From Bog-159 sp035499555 (GTDB taxonomy: Bacteria; Acidobacteriota; Terriglobia; Bryobacterales; Bryobacteraceae), in contig DATJYO010000007.1 in NCBI GenBank assembly GCA_035499555.1, positions 122,795 to 186,794 on the forward strand: a stretch of 64,000 nt of DNA, given 5' to 3'. A model generated the notes under the pieces. That model made no database searches. It worked only from the letters and a program-made list of their open reading frames with translations, and had not been told where the DNA came from. Positions 16,791-27,024 of this stretch are shown piece by piece (positions within the stretch are counted from its first letter, which is position 1; each line of letters opens with the position of its first letter). A program made the position numbers and the translations under genes.

Positions 16791-17631
16791 CGATCAGATC
16801 CAGTTTGCGCCGGGTGGCTTCGGGCACCAGTTTGCGGTCGGTGATGATGGCATGCGCCAGCGACGATCCGCACTTGCAGGTACGCGCCGCGGGCATGTGG
16901 GCCACGGCGGCGGCCACTACCTGGCAGGCATGTTCGGCGTTCTTCGTCAGGTTGGCGATGATGTCGGCGACGGTCACGGCGTCGTGATCCGGATGCCAGC
17001 AATCGTAATCGGTGACCATGGCGATGGTTACGTAGCAGATCTCGGCCTCGCGCGCCAGTTTGGCTTCCTGCAGGTTGGTCATGCCGATCACGTCCATGCC
17101 CCAACTGCGGTACAGGTTCGATTCGGCGCGGGTGGAGAAGGCCGGGCCTTCCATGCAGAGATAGGTGCCGCCCTGCCGGGCCGCCACGCCGGCCTCGGCG
17201 CAGGCTTTCGCGACGACGCCGGAAAGCTGCGGGCAAATGGGATCGGCGAAGCCGACGTGGGCCACCAGGCCCTCGCCGAAAAACGAGGAGATCCGCCCGC
17301 GGGTGCGGTCCACAAACTGGTCCGGGATCACAAAATCGAGCGGCTTGTGCTCCTCTTTGAGCGAACCCACGGCGCTGAGAGAGAGGATGCGCGCGACGCC
17401 CAGCGATTTCATGGCGTAGATATTGGCGCGGAAATTCAGCTCCGAGGGCGATATGCGGTGGCCGCGGCCGTGGCGCGCGAGAAATGCGACGCGACGGCCG
17501 GCAAGTTTGCCCAGCACAAAGTTATCCGAGGGCGCGCCGAAGGGCGTCTCGACGACCGCCTCCTCCTGCGCGTCGAAGCCCGGCATGGCGTACAGGCCGC
17601 TGCCGCCGATGATTCCGATTTCTGCTGTCAA
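16771..17631 (-). CDS. mtnP: S-methyl-5'-thioadenosine phosphorylase
   Basis: Cleaves 5'-methylthioadenosine to adenine and methylthioribose-1-phosphate in methionine salvage. The 286-residue protein has GGSGLY (9-14), the phosphate-binding ARHGRGHRISPSELNFRANIYA, the MEGPAFSTRAES base/ribose region and GMTNLQEAKLARE. It uses a TTG start that overlaps the meaB stop (TTGA), and AGGAG lies eight bases upstream, which supports this start. Other salvage genes (mtnA, mtnC) are not in the window. Confidence 0.94.
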   Translation of the reverse strand: MTAEIGIIGGSGLYAMPGFDAQEEAVVETPFGAPSDNFVLGKLAGRRVAFLARHGRGHRISPSELNFRANIYAMKSLGVARILSLSAVGSLKEEHKPLDFVIPDQFVDRTRGRISSFFGEGLVAHVGFADPICPQLSGVVAKACAEAGVAARQGGTYLCMEGPAFSTRAESNLYRSWGMDVIGMTNLQEAKLAREAEICYVTIAMVTDYDCWHPDHDAVTVADIIANLTKNAEHACQVVAAAVAHMPAARTCKCGSSLAHAIITDRKLVPEATRRKLDLIVGKYFL

Positions 17632-18374
17632 ATGGTCAACTCCTTGGAACGTGTAGGAACGCTTAGCGCCTGGACCAGGGCACTCACTCCGGTGCCATCC
17701 GTAGCGATGGTCCGGATGATCTTCGGTTGGGACTCGCCGGGCACCAGGCTCAACATGCCTTGAATCTCGCGCTCGGTTTGGGCCGCTCCCTGCTGGTCGG
17801 ACTTGTTGATCGCGAAAATGTCCGCGATCTCCATGATGCCGGCTTTGAGGGCCTGCACGCCGTCGCCCATGCCGGGCACCAGTACCACGACCGTGATTTG
17901 CGCGACGCCGGCGATTTCCACTTCGTCCTGGCCGACGCCCACGGTTTCGATGAGAACGTAGTCCTTGCCCGCGGCATCCAGCAGCGTGGCCATGTCGCGG
18001 GTGGCAGCGGCCAGCCCCCCGGACGTGCCGCGGGTGGCCATGGAGCGTATGAAGACGCCCGGATCGCTGTGATGATCCAGCATGCGTATGCGGTCGCCCA
18101 GGATGGCGCCGCCGGTGCGCCGGCTGGTGGGGTCCACGGCGATGATGCCGGCGGTGCGGCCCTGCCTCCGGATCTCACGGGCCATCGCGTCCACCAGGGT
18201 GCTCTTACCGGCGCCGGGCGCGCCGGTGATCCCGGCAAGGATGGCGCGGCCGGCCCGCGGGCGCAATTCGTCCAGGACGGCCAGCGCCCGCGGATCGCGA
18301 TTCTCGATCCCCGTGGCGGCGCGGGCCAGCGCGCGCGCGTCGCCTTCCGCAATCTTGCGCGCCCAGTCGGTCAT
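17628..18374 (-). CDS. meaB: MeaB-type GTPase, methylmalonyl-CoA mutase chaperone
   Basis: G3E-family GTPase that protects and reloads adenosylcobalamin in methylmalonyl-CoA mutase or relatives. The 248-residue protein has Walker A GAPGAGKST (51-59), the base/switch segment AVDPTSRRTGGAILGDRIRM, IETVGVGQ and the NKSD base-recognition motif. It is shorter than typical MeaB (around 310-330) because the usual C-terminal dimerisation arm is missing. The ATG shares its A with the TGA of the acyl-CoA dehydrogenase gene. No mutase subunit is in the window. Identification from family motifs is good. Confidence 0.88.
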   Translation of the reverse strand: MTDWARKIAEGDARALARAATGIENRDPRALAVLDELRPRAGRAILAGITGAPGAGKSTLVDAMAREIRRQGRTAGIIAVDPTSRRTGGAILGDRIRMLDHHSDPGVFIRSMATRGTSGGLAAATRDMATLLDAAGKDYVLIETVGVGQDEVEIAGVAQITVVVLVPGMGDGVQALKAGIMEIADIFAINKSDQQGAAQTEREIQGMLSLVPGESQPKIIRTIATDGTGVSALVQALSVPTRSKELTI

Positions 18375-19516
18375 CAGCTTTTCAGAAGTTGCCGCGCGAT
18401 CACCAGGCGCTGAATCTCGCTGGTGCCTTCGCCGATGGTACACAGCTTCACGTCGCGATAGAATTTCTCCACCGGATAATCCTTGATGAAGCCGTAGCCG
18501 CCGTGAATCTGCACGGCCTCGTTGGCGATGCGAACCGCGGCCTCGGAAGCAAACAGCTTCGCCATGGCGGATTCCCGGGTGACGCGGCGGCCGTGATCCA
18601 GCATCCAGGCGGCGCGATAGTTGAGCAGGCGCGCAGCATCCAGATCGGTGGCCATATCCACCAGCTTGTACTGTATGGCTTGAAACTCGGAGATCGGCCG
18701 GCTGAACTGGCGGCGCAGCTTGGAGTAGCGCAGCGCGGCGTCGTAGGCCCCCTGCGCCATCCCGATGGACAGCGCGGCGATGGAGACACGCCCGCCGTCG
18801 AGCACTTTCAGGCTGTCCACGAAGCCTTCGCCGCGCTTGCCCAGCAGTTGGGTGGGCGGGATGCGGCAGTTCTCGAAGATCACTTCGCCGGTGGCGCTGG
18901 CGCGCAACCCCAGCTTGTTCTCTTTCCGGCCGGGGCGAAAGCCGGCAGTGCCCTGCTCCACGATGAACGCCGAGATGCCGTGCTGCGCCGCGGTGCGGTC
19001 GGTCACCGCCATGGCCACGCACACGTTGGCATAGTGCGCGTTGGTGGTGAACGTCTTGGCGCCGTCGAGCACCCAGCAGCCGTTTTCGAGCGCAGCCTTG
19101 GTACGTGTGCCGGCGGCGTCGGAGCCGGCCTCCGGCTCGGTCAGCGACCAGCAGCCGATCCATTCGCCGGACGCCAGGCGCGGCATGTAGCGCCGCCGCT
19201 GTTCGTCGGTGCCCATCTTAAAAATGTGATTGCTGCACAACGAGGTGTGCGCCGCCACGATGATGCCCACCGAGCCGTCCACGCGCGACAGCTCTTCGAT
19301 AATGATGCTGTACTCGATGTAGCCCAGCCCCGCGCCGCCCAGGTCCTCGGGGAAAATCGAACCCATGTAGCCGAGTTTGCCCAGCTTACGGATGACGTCC
19401 ATGGGGAAGATCTGCTCTTCGTCCCATTCCATCACGTGCGGCAGGATTTCCGCCTCGGCGAACTCGCGCACGGACTTGCGCAGTTGGATCTGTTCCGGCG
19501 TGTATTCGAAATCCAT
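18374..19516 (-). CDS. Acyl-CoA dehydrogenase (short/branched-chain type)
   Basis: FAD-dependent alpha,beta-desaturation of acyl-CoA, passing electrons to ETF. The 380-residue protein has the FAD-binding WSLTEPEAGSDAAGTRT and TNAHYANV segments, RRQFSRPISEFQAIQYKLVDMA, and the catalytic base Glu363 in IGEGTSEIQR, the position used by butyryl- and short-chain enzymes. Together with meaB directly downstream and a nearby thiolase it suggests odd-chain or branched-chain acyl-CoA breakdown. The open frame extends far upstream, but ATG 19516 gives the canonical MDFEYTPEQ N-terminus. Confidence 0.93.
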   Translation of the reverse strand: MDFEYTPEQIQLRKSVREFAEAEILPHVMEWDEEQIFPMDVIRKLGKLGYMGSIFPEDLGGAGLGYIEYSIIIEELSRVDGSVGIIVAAHTSLCSNHIFKMGTDEQRRRYMPRLASGEWIGCWSLTEPEAGSDAAGTRTKAALENGCWVLDGAKTFTTNAHYANVCVAMAVTDRTAAQHGISAFIVEQGTAGFRPGRKENKLGLRASATGEVIFENCRIPPTQLLGKRGEGFVDSLKVLDGGRVSIAALSIGMAQGAYDAALRYSKLRRQFSRPISEFQAIQYKLVDMATDLDAARLLNYRAAWMLDHGRRVTRESAMAKLFASEAAVRIANEAVQIHGGYGFIKDYPVEKFYRDVKLCTIGEGTSEIQRLVIARQLLKS

Positions 19517-19524
19517 GGGGGGCG

Positions 19525-20724
19525 CTAGACGATCTCTTCCCGGGCAGCATCCCAATGCACGGGACGCTGGCGCCGGAAGCTTTCGACGGCCATGCGGCAC
19601 GCGATGGAGACACGGTAGCCCAACTCGAACGGGCAGTTCGGTTCCTGACCGCCGCGGATCGCGTCCAGGAAGTTGCGCATGTGGGCATTGGGCGCGCTGC
19701 GCGTCGACCCCATCATCTCGGCGCCGTCCGGCCGGTTCACCTTCTGCGGCAGGTAGCGGATCTGCTGGCTCTTGGAAATCGTGCCGTCGGTGCCCAGCAC
19801 GTCCTCCGTACTGCCCAACTGGTTGTTGCCGAATCCCGAGTCCCACGAAAACAGGATCTCCTCGCCGTGTTCCAGGGTGACGTTCATGGTATCGGGTACT
19901 TCGCGCCCGTCCTTCCACAGGTAGAGGCCGCCCGCCATGTTGGCCGTGTGCGCGACCTTCAGGCCCAGCACCTTGTACCAGAAGGCCAGTTGATGGCACA
20001 TGTTCTCGTAGACGTTGCCGCCGGAATAATCCCAGAAGAAGCGCCAGTTGATGTAGCGATTGGGGTCGAATTCGTGCGCGGGCGCCTCGCCCAGGAACGC
20101 CTTCCAGATGATGTTCTCCGGCGTCATATCCGGGAAGACCGGTCGCGACCATTGGGGCTTGCCGTGCGGCGTGTTGCGATACATGTGCGCGTGGATCGCG
20201 GTGATCTTGCCGACATTGCCGGTCTGCAGGAAATTGACGGCGTCGGTGACCTGGCCCGAGGAACAGGCCTGGTGCCCGATCTGCACGGTCCGCCGCCCGG
20301 CGCGCTGGTACGCGGCACGCATGCGCTTGGCGTGATCCACGCTGAACGCCATGGTTTTTTCCTGGTATACGTGCTTGCCGGCATCCAGCGCGGCCACGAA
20401 ATGCTCGCAGTGCAGATGCTGCGGCGTGGCGATCAGAACCGCGTCGATGGATTTGTCGTCCAGCAGGTGGCGGTAATCCAGGTAGGCCTTGGCCTCCGGC
20501 GCGACGGCGCGCGCGTCGTCCAGGCGGCGCGTGTAGATATCGGCGATCCCGGCAAACTCGGTGTTGGGACAGGCCAGCGCCTCGCGCATGATCTGCGTGC
20601 CGCGGTCGCCCGCGCCGATGATGCCCAGGCGAATGCGGTCGTTGGCGGAGAGCATGTTCGGCGCGGCGATGGCGCCCGCCAGACCGCTGGCCACCTTGCC
20701 GATGAAAATACGGCGAGACTGCAT
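19525..20724 (-). CDS. Tat-exported Gfo/Idh/MocA-family oxidoreductase
   Basis: A 399-residue protein. Its N-terminus MQSRRIFIGKVASGLAGAI is a twin-arginine signal. A Rossmann nucleotide site follows (IRLGIIGAGDRGTQIM) with the EKTMAFSVDHAKRM catalytic-lysine region and the C-terminal beta-sheet domain. Members oxidise or rearrange sugars and inositols using NAD(P); exported versions with tightly bound cofactor are common in Acidobacteriota, Planctomycetes and Bacteroidetes. The substrate is unknown. ATG 20724 follows an AAGGAG site, which fixes the start over the frame extension to 20745. It ends eight bases before the acyl-CoA dehydrogenase start. Confidence 0.87.
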   Translation of the reverse strand: MQSRRIFIGKVASGLAGAIAAPNMLSANDRIRLGIIGAGDRGTQIMREALACPNTEFAGIADIYTRRLDDARAVAPEAKAYLDYRHLLDDKSIDAVLIATPQHLHCEHFVAALDAGKHVYQEKTMAFSVDHAKRMRAAYQRAGRRTVQIGHQACSSGQVTDAVNFLQTGNVGKITAIHAHMYRNTPHGKPQWSRPVFPDMTPENIIWKAFLGEAPAHEFDPNRYINWRFFWDYSGGNVYENMCHQLAFWYKVLGLKVAHTANMAGGLYLWKDGREVPDTMNVTLEHGEEILFSWDSGFGNNQLGSTEDVLGTDGTISKSQQIRYLPQKVNRPDGAEMMGSTRSAPNAHMRNFLDAIRGGQEPNCPFELGYRVSIACRMAVESFRRQRPVHWDAAREEIV

Positions 20725-20796
20725 GGAAACTCCTTCGAAGCACACTTCACGCGCAGGCGCACAGGCGGAAGATCATGCTAAGAATCAGCATAGCAA

Positions 20797-20816
20797 AGGC
20801 GCGCCAGGGCGCGCCT
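20797..20816 (-). terminator. GC-rich hairpin after gpmA, possible intrinsic terminator
   Basis: Nine-base complementary arms AGGCGCGCC and GGCGCGCCT are separated by two bases; the inner pairs would open to form a loop. On the minus strand the hairpin is followed by TTTGCT, a short U-tract. It lies 22 bases after the gpmA stop. A second small stem (ATGCT/AGCAT) sits just beyond it. Confidence 0.5.
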
Positions 20817-20837
20817 CCGACTCGATCCCGAAAGGAG

Positions 20838-21584
20838 TTACTTCTTCTTGCCCTGCGCGGCCACCGCCTCCATGGCCGCCTTCACTTTTTCCTGATCGCC
20901 GAGGTAGTAACTGCCGAGCGGCTTCAGATCGCCGTCCAGCTCGTAGACCAACGGGATCCCGGTGGGGATATTCAGCCCGACGATGGCCTCGTCGGAGACG
21001 TTGTCGAGGTACTTCACCAGCGCCCGCAGGCTGTTGCCGTGGGCCGCAATCAGAACCCGCCGGCCCTCCCGCACCGCCGGCGCAATGGTGTCGTGCCAGT
21101 ACGGCAGAAAGCGCGCCACCGTATCTTTCAGACACTCGGTGAGCGGCAGATCGGCGGCGCTCAGGTCCTGGTACCGGGGATCCCGGCCCGGAAAGCGCTC
21201 GTCGTCCGGAGTCAGCGCGGGCGGCGGCACGTCGTAACTCCGCCGCCAGATCTTCACCTGCGCTTCGCCGAACTTAGCCGCTGTCTCCGACTTATTCAGC
21301 CCCTGCAGCGCGCCATAGTGCCGTTCGTTCAGCCGCCACGAGCGGTACACCGGAATCCACATCTGGTCGAGCTCGTCGAGGGCCAACCACAAGGTGCGGA
21401 TGGCGCGCTTCAGAACCGAGGTATAAGCCACGTCGAAGGCGAAACCCGCGGACTTCAAGGTGACGCCCGCCTCCTTGGCCTCCTGCCGCCCTTTCTCGGA
21501 GAGATCCACGTCGGTCCAGCCCGTGAAACGGTTCTCCCTGTTCCAATCGCTTTCGCCGTGACGCAGCAAGACGACTTTGTACAT
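20838..21584 (-). CDS. gpmA: 2,3-bisphosphoglycerate-dependent phosphoglycerate mutase
   Basis: Interconverts 3- and 2-phosphoglycerate in glycolysis/gluconeogenesis. The 248-residue protein opens with the histidine phosphatase motif LRHGESDWNRENRFTGW, with the phosphohistidine at His9, and has ERHYGALQGLNKSETAAKFGE and the second catalytic histidine in IAAHGNSLRALVKYL. It lies nine bases downstream of eno, an operon joining two consecutive glycolytic steps. The C-terminal ~20 residues are lysine-rich. A hairpin follows the gene. Confidence 0.96.
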   Translation of the reverse strand: MYKVVLLRHGESDWNRENRFTGWTDVDLSEKGRQEAKEAGVTLKSAGFAFDVAYTSVLKRAIRTLWLALDELDQMWIPVYRSWRLNERHYGALQGLNKSETAAKFGEAQVKIWRRSYDVPPPALTPDDERFPGRDPRYQDLSAADLPLTECLKDTVARFLPYWHDTIAPAVREGRRVLIAAHGNSLRALVKYLDNVSDEAIVGLNIPTGIPLVYELDGDLKPLGSYYLGDQEKVKAAMEAVAAQGKKK

Positions 21585-21593
21585 GGCGCGCTC

Positions 21594-22877
<1,284 letters not shown>

Positions 22878-22999
22878 AAGAGTGTGAAACTATAAAATAG
22901 CAGACAGCAAGGCGCGCTTCTGCTCCGCTGGCATAATGGAAGGACGTCGATGGCGGTCCGATCGGGCCGGCAGACGATGGCAGAACTGGAGAGTACTCT

Positions 23000-23413
23000 A
23001 TGGTGAATACACATAAACTGGTGGCGTTTCTCGCGGTGCGCGACCGCGACGCCGCCCGAACGTTCTATCGCGACACGCTGGGCCTCGAACTCCTGGGCGA
23101 GGACCAGTTCGCCATGATCTTCGACGCCAACGGAACCACGCTGCGGGTGACGCCGGTGCCGGACTGGACGCCGCCGAAGTTCACGGTCCTGGGATGGGAG
23201 GTGCCGGATATCGAAGCGGCCGTGACGGCGCTCGAATCCGCCGGCATCCAGTTTGAACACTTTCCGTGGATGAAAGACCAGAGCCCGCGCGGCATCTGGA
23301 CCTCGCCCAGCGGTCCGGGAGTGGCCGCCGTGCACGGAGGATCGCGCGTGGCCTGGTTCAAAGATCCGGACGGCAACGTGCTGAGCGTCACGCAGCCGCC
23401 TTCCGGCACGTAG
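23000..23413 (+). CDS. VOC-family (glyoxalase/dioxygenase-fold) protein
   Basis: A 137-residue single-VOC-domain protein with paired beta-alpha-beta-beta-beta modules: HKLVAFLAVRDRDAARTFYRDTLGLELLGEDQFAMIFDANG and the C-terminal AWFKDPDGNVLSVTQ. A Glu or His metal set typical of glyoxalase I is only partly visible, so it may be an isomerase, resistance protein or binding protein. Function not assigned. ATG 23000 follows a CTGGAGAG site. It precedes the GH8 gene by eight bases, suggesting cotranscription without an obvious functional link. Confidence 0.82.
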   Translation: MVNTHKLVAFLAVRDRDAARTFYRDTLGLELLGEDQFAMIFDANGTTLRVTPVPDWTPPKFTVLGWEVPDIEAAVTALESAGIQFEHFPWMKDQSPRGIWTSPSGPGVAAVHGGSRVAWFKDPDGNVLSVTQPPSGT

Positions 23414-23421
23414 GCGCAGCC

Positions 23422-24699
23422 ATGGTACGCCGTTTGCGATTCTGTCCGCTGATCCTCTCCGCGCTTCCCCTGGCGGCCGGTGCATACCACGGCTGTCCGG
23501 CCAATGCCACGGCAGGAGCCGTCGCCACCGGCTGCTATCGGGACCTGTTTGTGGAAGCCGGCATTCCGGAAAAAGCCGTGAACCGGAAGCTGGACGCCGC
23601 CTTCCGGCAGCTTTTTCACGGCGATCCCGGATCGCAGGCGGTTTATTATGCCGCCGGGCGCAACGCCAACGGCCCGCTGGCTTACGTCACCGACGTGGCG
23701 AATCACGATGTGCGCACGGAGGGCATGTCGTACGGCATGACGATCGCGGTCCAGATGGGCAAGAAGGCCGAGTTCAACGCGCTGTGGAACTGGTCGAAGA
23801 CGTACATGTATCACGCCGCCGCGGACCACCCGTCGCGCGGCTTCTTTTCCTGGTCGGTGAAGACGAACGGCACACCGAACTCCGAGACTCCCGCCCCGGA
23901 TGGCGAAGAGTATTACACCATGGCGCTCTATTTCGCCGCGGGCCGCTGGGGCAACGGCGCCGGGATTTATAACTATCGCGCGGAAGCCGACCGCCTGCTG
24001 ACGGACATGCTTCACCGCGAGGTGATCCGGGGCCGCATCCGGCAAGGGCCGTACGCGTGCGGCAACACGTTCGACGAAACGCACAAGATGGTGCGGTTCG
24101 TGCCCGGCCTGGACCTCAACAACTTCACCGACCCGTCCTATCATCTGCCGGCCTTCTACGAATTGTGGTCGCGGTGGGGACCGGCGGCCGATCGTACCTT
24201 CTGGGCCGAGGCGGCCGCGGCCAGCCGCGACTTCTTCCAGAAGGCCACCAATCCGGCTACCGGCCTGGCTCCGGACTATGCCAATTTCGACGGCACGCCG
24301 CACAGCGCCAAGTGGAACCGCGGCACGGCTGACTTCCGCTACGACGCATGGCGTACGGCCATGAACTGGTCCGTGGACTGGGCGTGGTGGGCCAAGGACC
24401 CCCGCGAACGCCAGTTGAGCGACCGCATACAGGCATTCTTCGCCGCCAAGGGTATGGACACCTACGGCAATCTTTATACGCTGGCCGGCGAGCAACTCGC
24501 GGGGTCGCATTCCACGGGCCTGATCGCGACCAATGCAGCCGCTAGCCTGGCGGCGGCCAATCCGCGCGCCAAAGACTTTGTGCTGGCGTTATGGAATAGC
24601 CCCATCCCGTCCGGACCGTACCGCTACTACGACGGGATGCTGTACCTGCTCTCTCTGCTCCACGTGAGTGGACATTTTCGCGCCTGGTCGCCGAAGTAG
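23422..24699 (+). CDS. Exported glycoside hydrolase family 8 enzyme
   Basis: The 425-residue protein has a signal peptide (about 5-21). The (alpha/alpha)6 GH8 landmarks are clear: general acid Glu100 in RTEGMSYGMTIAVQ, PAPDGEEYYTMALYFAAGRWGNG, and a YDAWR motif at 307-311 whose Asp308 is the likely base in an inverting mechanism. The pattern is closer to the reducing-end xylose-releasing exo-oligoxylanases than to BcsZ-type endoglucanases, but chitosanase or lichenase activity cannot be excluded. No polysaccharide-utilisation genes flank it. Such a gene fits a soil or peat polysaccharide degrader. Confidence 0.87.
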   Translation: MVRRLRFCPLILSALPLAAGAYHGCPANATAGAVATGCYRDLFVEAGIPEKAVNRKLDAAFRQLFHGDPGSQAVYYAAGRNANGPLAYVTDVANHDVRTEGMSYGMTIAVQMGKKAEFNALWNWSKTYMYHAAADHPSRGFFSWSVKTNGTPNSETPAPDGEEYYTMALYFAAGRWGNGAGIYNYRAEADRLLTDMLHREVIRGRIRQGPYACGNTFDETHKMVRFVPGLDLNNFTDPSYHLPAFYELWSRWGPAADRTFWAEAAAASRDFFQKATNPATGLAPDYANFDGTPHSAKWNRGTADFRYDAWRTAMNWSVDWAWWAKDPRERQLSDRIQAFFAAKGMDTYGNLYTLAGEQLAGSHSTGLIATNAAASLAAANPRAKDFVLALWNSPIPSGPYRYYDGMLYLLSLLHVSGHFRAWSPK

Positions 24700-24740
24700 C
24701 TGCCGCAGTAGCGCGGCCGCGAATCGGTTAAAGTGGGACC

Positions 24741-25313
24741 ATGCCGAAGATTCTCGTAATTACGGGCGACGGTGGCGAATCGTACGAGGCGCTGTACGCG
24801 GTGCACCGGTTTCAGGAAGAGGGCTGGGAAGCGGCGGTGGCGGCGCCCTCGCGGCGGCGGCTGCACCTGGTGATGCACGATTTCGAGCCCGGCTGGGATA
24901 CCTATGTCGAGCGTCCCGGCTACGGGCTGGAGGCGGATCTCACCTTCGACGAAGTCAACACCGGCGACTACGCCGCGGTACTGATCCTGGGCGGCCGGGC
25001 GCCGGAGTACCTGCGGAATAATGCGCGGGTGTTGGAGATCGTCCGGGAATTCGACGGCCGGCAGAAATGGATCTTCGCCATCTGTCACGGCATCCAGGTG
25101 CTGGCCGCCGCGGGGTTGACCAAGGGCAAGCGCGTGACGTGCTACGAACACGTCCGCTGGGAAGCGGAGCAGGCCGGCGCCCGCTACGTGAGCGACCAGA
25201 CCGTACGCGACGGACGCATGGTGACGGCCCAGACGTGGCAGTCGCATCCTTCCTTCTACCGGGAGATCTTCGCGCAACTCTCGGGCCGGACGCAGGCCGC
25301 GGGGTCGGCATAG
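24741..25313 (+). CDS. DJ-1/PfpI-family protein
   Basis: A 190-residue class I glutamine-amidotransferase-like domain. The nucleophile elbow is FAICHGIQVL with Cys115 and His116, and the early acidic residue Glu13 lies in GDGGESYEALY, as expected for PfpI/YhbO-type glyoxalases or deglycase-like proteins. ADLTFDEVNTGDYAAVLILGGRAPEYLR matches the family core. Role is probably protection from reactive aldehydes; proteolysis is an older, doubtful assignment. There is no Shine-Dalgarno site; a TTAAAG hexamer ends about six bases before the ATG, again hinting at a short or absent leader. Confidence 0.88.
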   Translation: MPKILVITGDGGESYEALYAVHRFQEEGWEAAVAAPSRRRLHLVMHDFEPGWDTYVERPGYGLEADLTFDEVNTGDYAAVLILGGRAPEYLRNNARVLEIVREFDGRQKWIFAICHGIQVLAAAGLTKGKRVTCYEHVRWEAEQAGARYVSDQTVRDGRMVTAQTWQSHPSFYREIFAQLSGRTQAAGSA

Positions 25314-25324
25314 AGCGGCGCCGG

Positions 25325-26266
25325 CTACCGCTGCGCCCAGTAGCGATTGCGGGCCTGCACCACCACCCCTTTTCGATCGGTGGTGAGCTGTATCTTGCGG
25401 AACTCCGAAACATCCACCGGCTGGTCCGATACATAGCCGATGTCGTATTGGCTGCGGAGCTCTTCCTGAAGCTGCTGGAAAATGTCGTCGAGGCTTTGCT
25501 TCCTGGTGACTTCGAAGAAGCCGCCGCCGGTATCGCGCGCCAGGCTCACCAATACGCCCCGGCCATTCCCGCCGCCGAAGCCGCCGTAGTATGTGGCGTC
25601 CGAGAAGTCGATGGTATAGATCAGCGTCCCGGAGCGCTGCGCGGCCTCGATGGCCTCCGTCCGCGTGGCCTCGCTGCCGGTGTCCACGCCGTCCGACAGC
25701 ACGATCAAGGCCTTGCGCTCGCCGGGTTGATCCCTCATGATCTCGTGGGAGGCTTTCACCAGGGCGTCGTAGAGCATGGTGCCGCCGCCGGTCTGGCTCA
25801 TCAGATCGTAGGTGGAAGGTGTGTCCACCCGCTGCAGCGCGTCGTACAGGGTGCGGAGCGATGAAGTCAGGCCCTGGCGCAGGATCGGCGACAGATCGAA
25901 CTGCATGACGAAAACCTGGTCTTTCTTCTCGCGTACCACCTCGTCCAGGAAGCGATGGCAGGCGATGCGCTCGGCGTCCATGACCCGCCGCTGGCTCAAG
26001 CTGGTGTCGATCATCAGTCCCAGCGTCAGGGGCAGATCGGTATCCCGCGAGAAGTAGCGAATGGTTTGCGGACGCCCGTTTTCGGATACCGAGAAATCGT
26101 CTTTCGTCAGATCGCGGACGAAGCCCCCGCGTTTATCGCGTACGGTGGCGAACACGCTGACGACTTTTATGCCCGTGGAGAAGGTGGCTTGATCCTGGGC
26201 CGCGCCTTGGGCCGCCAGCATAGCCGGCAGCAGGGCCGGCAGCAAGAAAAGCACGGCGCGCCTCAT
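25325..26266 (-). CDS. VWFA-related acidobacterial exported protein
   Basis: A 313-residue protein with a signal peptide (4-22). An N-terminal beta-rich part contains FATVRDKRGGFVRDLTKDDFSVSENGRPQ, the hallmark of the VWFA-related acidobacterial domain (TIGR03436 type). A von Willebrand A domain follows with an intact MIDAS: Asp87-x-Ser89-x-Ser91 in DTSLS, Thr in TGGGTMLYDA, and Asp in LSDGVD. Role unknown; metal-dependent protein binding at the envelope is likely. Its ATG overlaps the stop of the upstream gene (ATGA), placing it last in a TonB-receptor operon. ATG 26266 is preferred over 26278. Confidence 0.88.
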   Translation of the reverse strand: MRRAVLFLLPALLPAMLAAQGAAQDQATFSTGIKVVSVFATVRDKRGGFVRDLTKDDFSVSENGRPQTIRYFSRDTDLPLTLGLMIDTSLSQRRVMDAERIACHRFLDEVVREKKDQVFVMQFDLSPILRQGLTSSLRTLYDALQRVDTPSTYDLMSQTGGGTMLYDALVKASHEIMRDQPGERKALIVLSDGVDTGSEATRTEAIEAAQRSGTLIYTIDFSDATYYGGFGGGNGRGVLVSLARDTGGGFFEVTRKQSLDDIFQQLQEELRSQYDIGYVSDQPVDVSEFRKIQLTTDRKGVVVQARNRYWAQR

Positions 26267-27024
26267 CGCTGCCTCCACGGCTCGGGACCGTTGGCCAGGT
26301 CCGGCATGCGCGTGAAAAACGCCGGATTGTAAGGGGCATCCAGATCGTAGTCAACGTCCCAGGTCCACTGGCGCAGGCCGCTGGCCCAGGCGATGCGCGC
26401 CGGCAGTTGTATGCCTTGTACCTCGCGATAGCGTTCCAGACGATAGTCGCCGCCGTCCCGGGACTTCACCCGTTCCGGCAGGCCGGCGCTATTGAGCGAA
26501 ATGCGATAGGCGATTCCGTCCGCATCCACGGTCAGGGTGCGGCCCTTGACCGACTGCGGATGCGGCTGCAGCCAGGCGCTCTCCAGCAGAAAGATCAACT
26601 GGTTCGTCGTCAGCCGGGTGCGTTCCATTCCGGTGATCGGCCAGGCGGCGCGCGGCGTGCCGTTGGCGTCTATGGCGACGCGGCCCGCGGCGCCGTCCAC
26701 CACGATCGCGCGCGGGTTCCCGGCCATACCGCCGCCCGTTTTGGACAAGTAAGGATACTCGCCGCTGCCGCGGCCATCGTATTCAAAGTAGCGGTCCGGG
26801 AATACGCAGAGCCAGGTGGCCAGCGGACCCGCCAGGTTCACAGGGGCGGGTTTCATGTAGACCGCCAGAGAGCGCACGGCGTGCAGACGATCGCGCCCGC
26901 CTTTAGCCTTGACGGCGGCGTCCCACAATTCCCGCGGGTCGGCCGCGTGCGCCGCCGGCCACGCAGCCGCCAAAACCGCAACCAGAACCGGCCGCGTAAA
27001 TCGGATCCGCCGAAGAAGACTCAT
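26263..27024 (-). CDS. Exported protein, outer-membrane lipoprotein-sorting-like fold
   Basis: A 253-residue protein with a signal peptide (about 12-28, cleaved near AHA-AD). DPRELWDAAVKAKGGRDRLHAVRSL matches the opening of many exported acidobacterial proteins related to the LolA/LppX half-barrel. The remainder is beta-rich with repeated polar/hydrophobic alternation, including NQLIFLLESAWL and RVKSRDGGDYRLERYREVQGIQLPARI, as in that superfamily. A lipid- or hydrophobic-ligand-carrying role is an inference. The start shares one base with the TonB-receptor stop (TGATG) and the stop overlaps the VWA start, so the three are translationally coupled. Confidence 0.72.
   Translation of the reverse strand: MSLLRRIRFTRPVLVAVLAAAWPAAHAADPRELWDAAVKAKGGRDRLHAVRSLAVYMKPAPVNLAGPLATWLCVFPDRYFEYDGRGSGEYPYLSKTGGGMAGNPRAIVVDGAAGRVAIDANGTPRAAWPITGMERTRLTTNQLIFLLESAWLQPHPQSVKGRTLTVDADGIAYRISLNSAGLPERVKSRDGGDYRLERYREVQGIQLPARIAWASGLRQWTWDVDYDLDAPYNPAFFTRMPDLANGPEPWRQR

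Noticed and set aside
18374..20743. A 789-residue frame that would fuse the acyl-CoA dehydrogenase to an upstream sequence
   Set aside because: The upstream part is a shifted-frame shadow of the Gfo/Idh gene. ATG 19516 gives the standard N-terminus.
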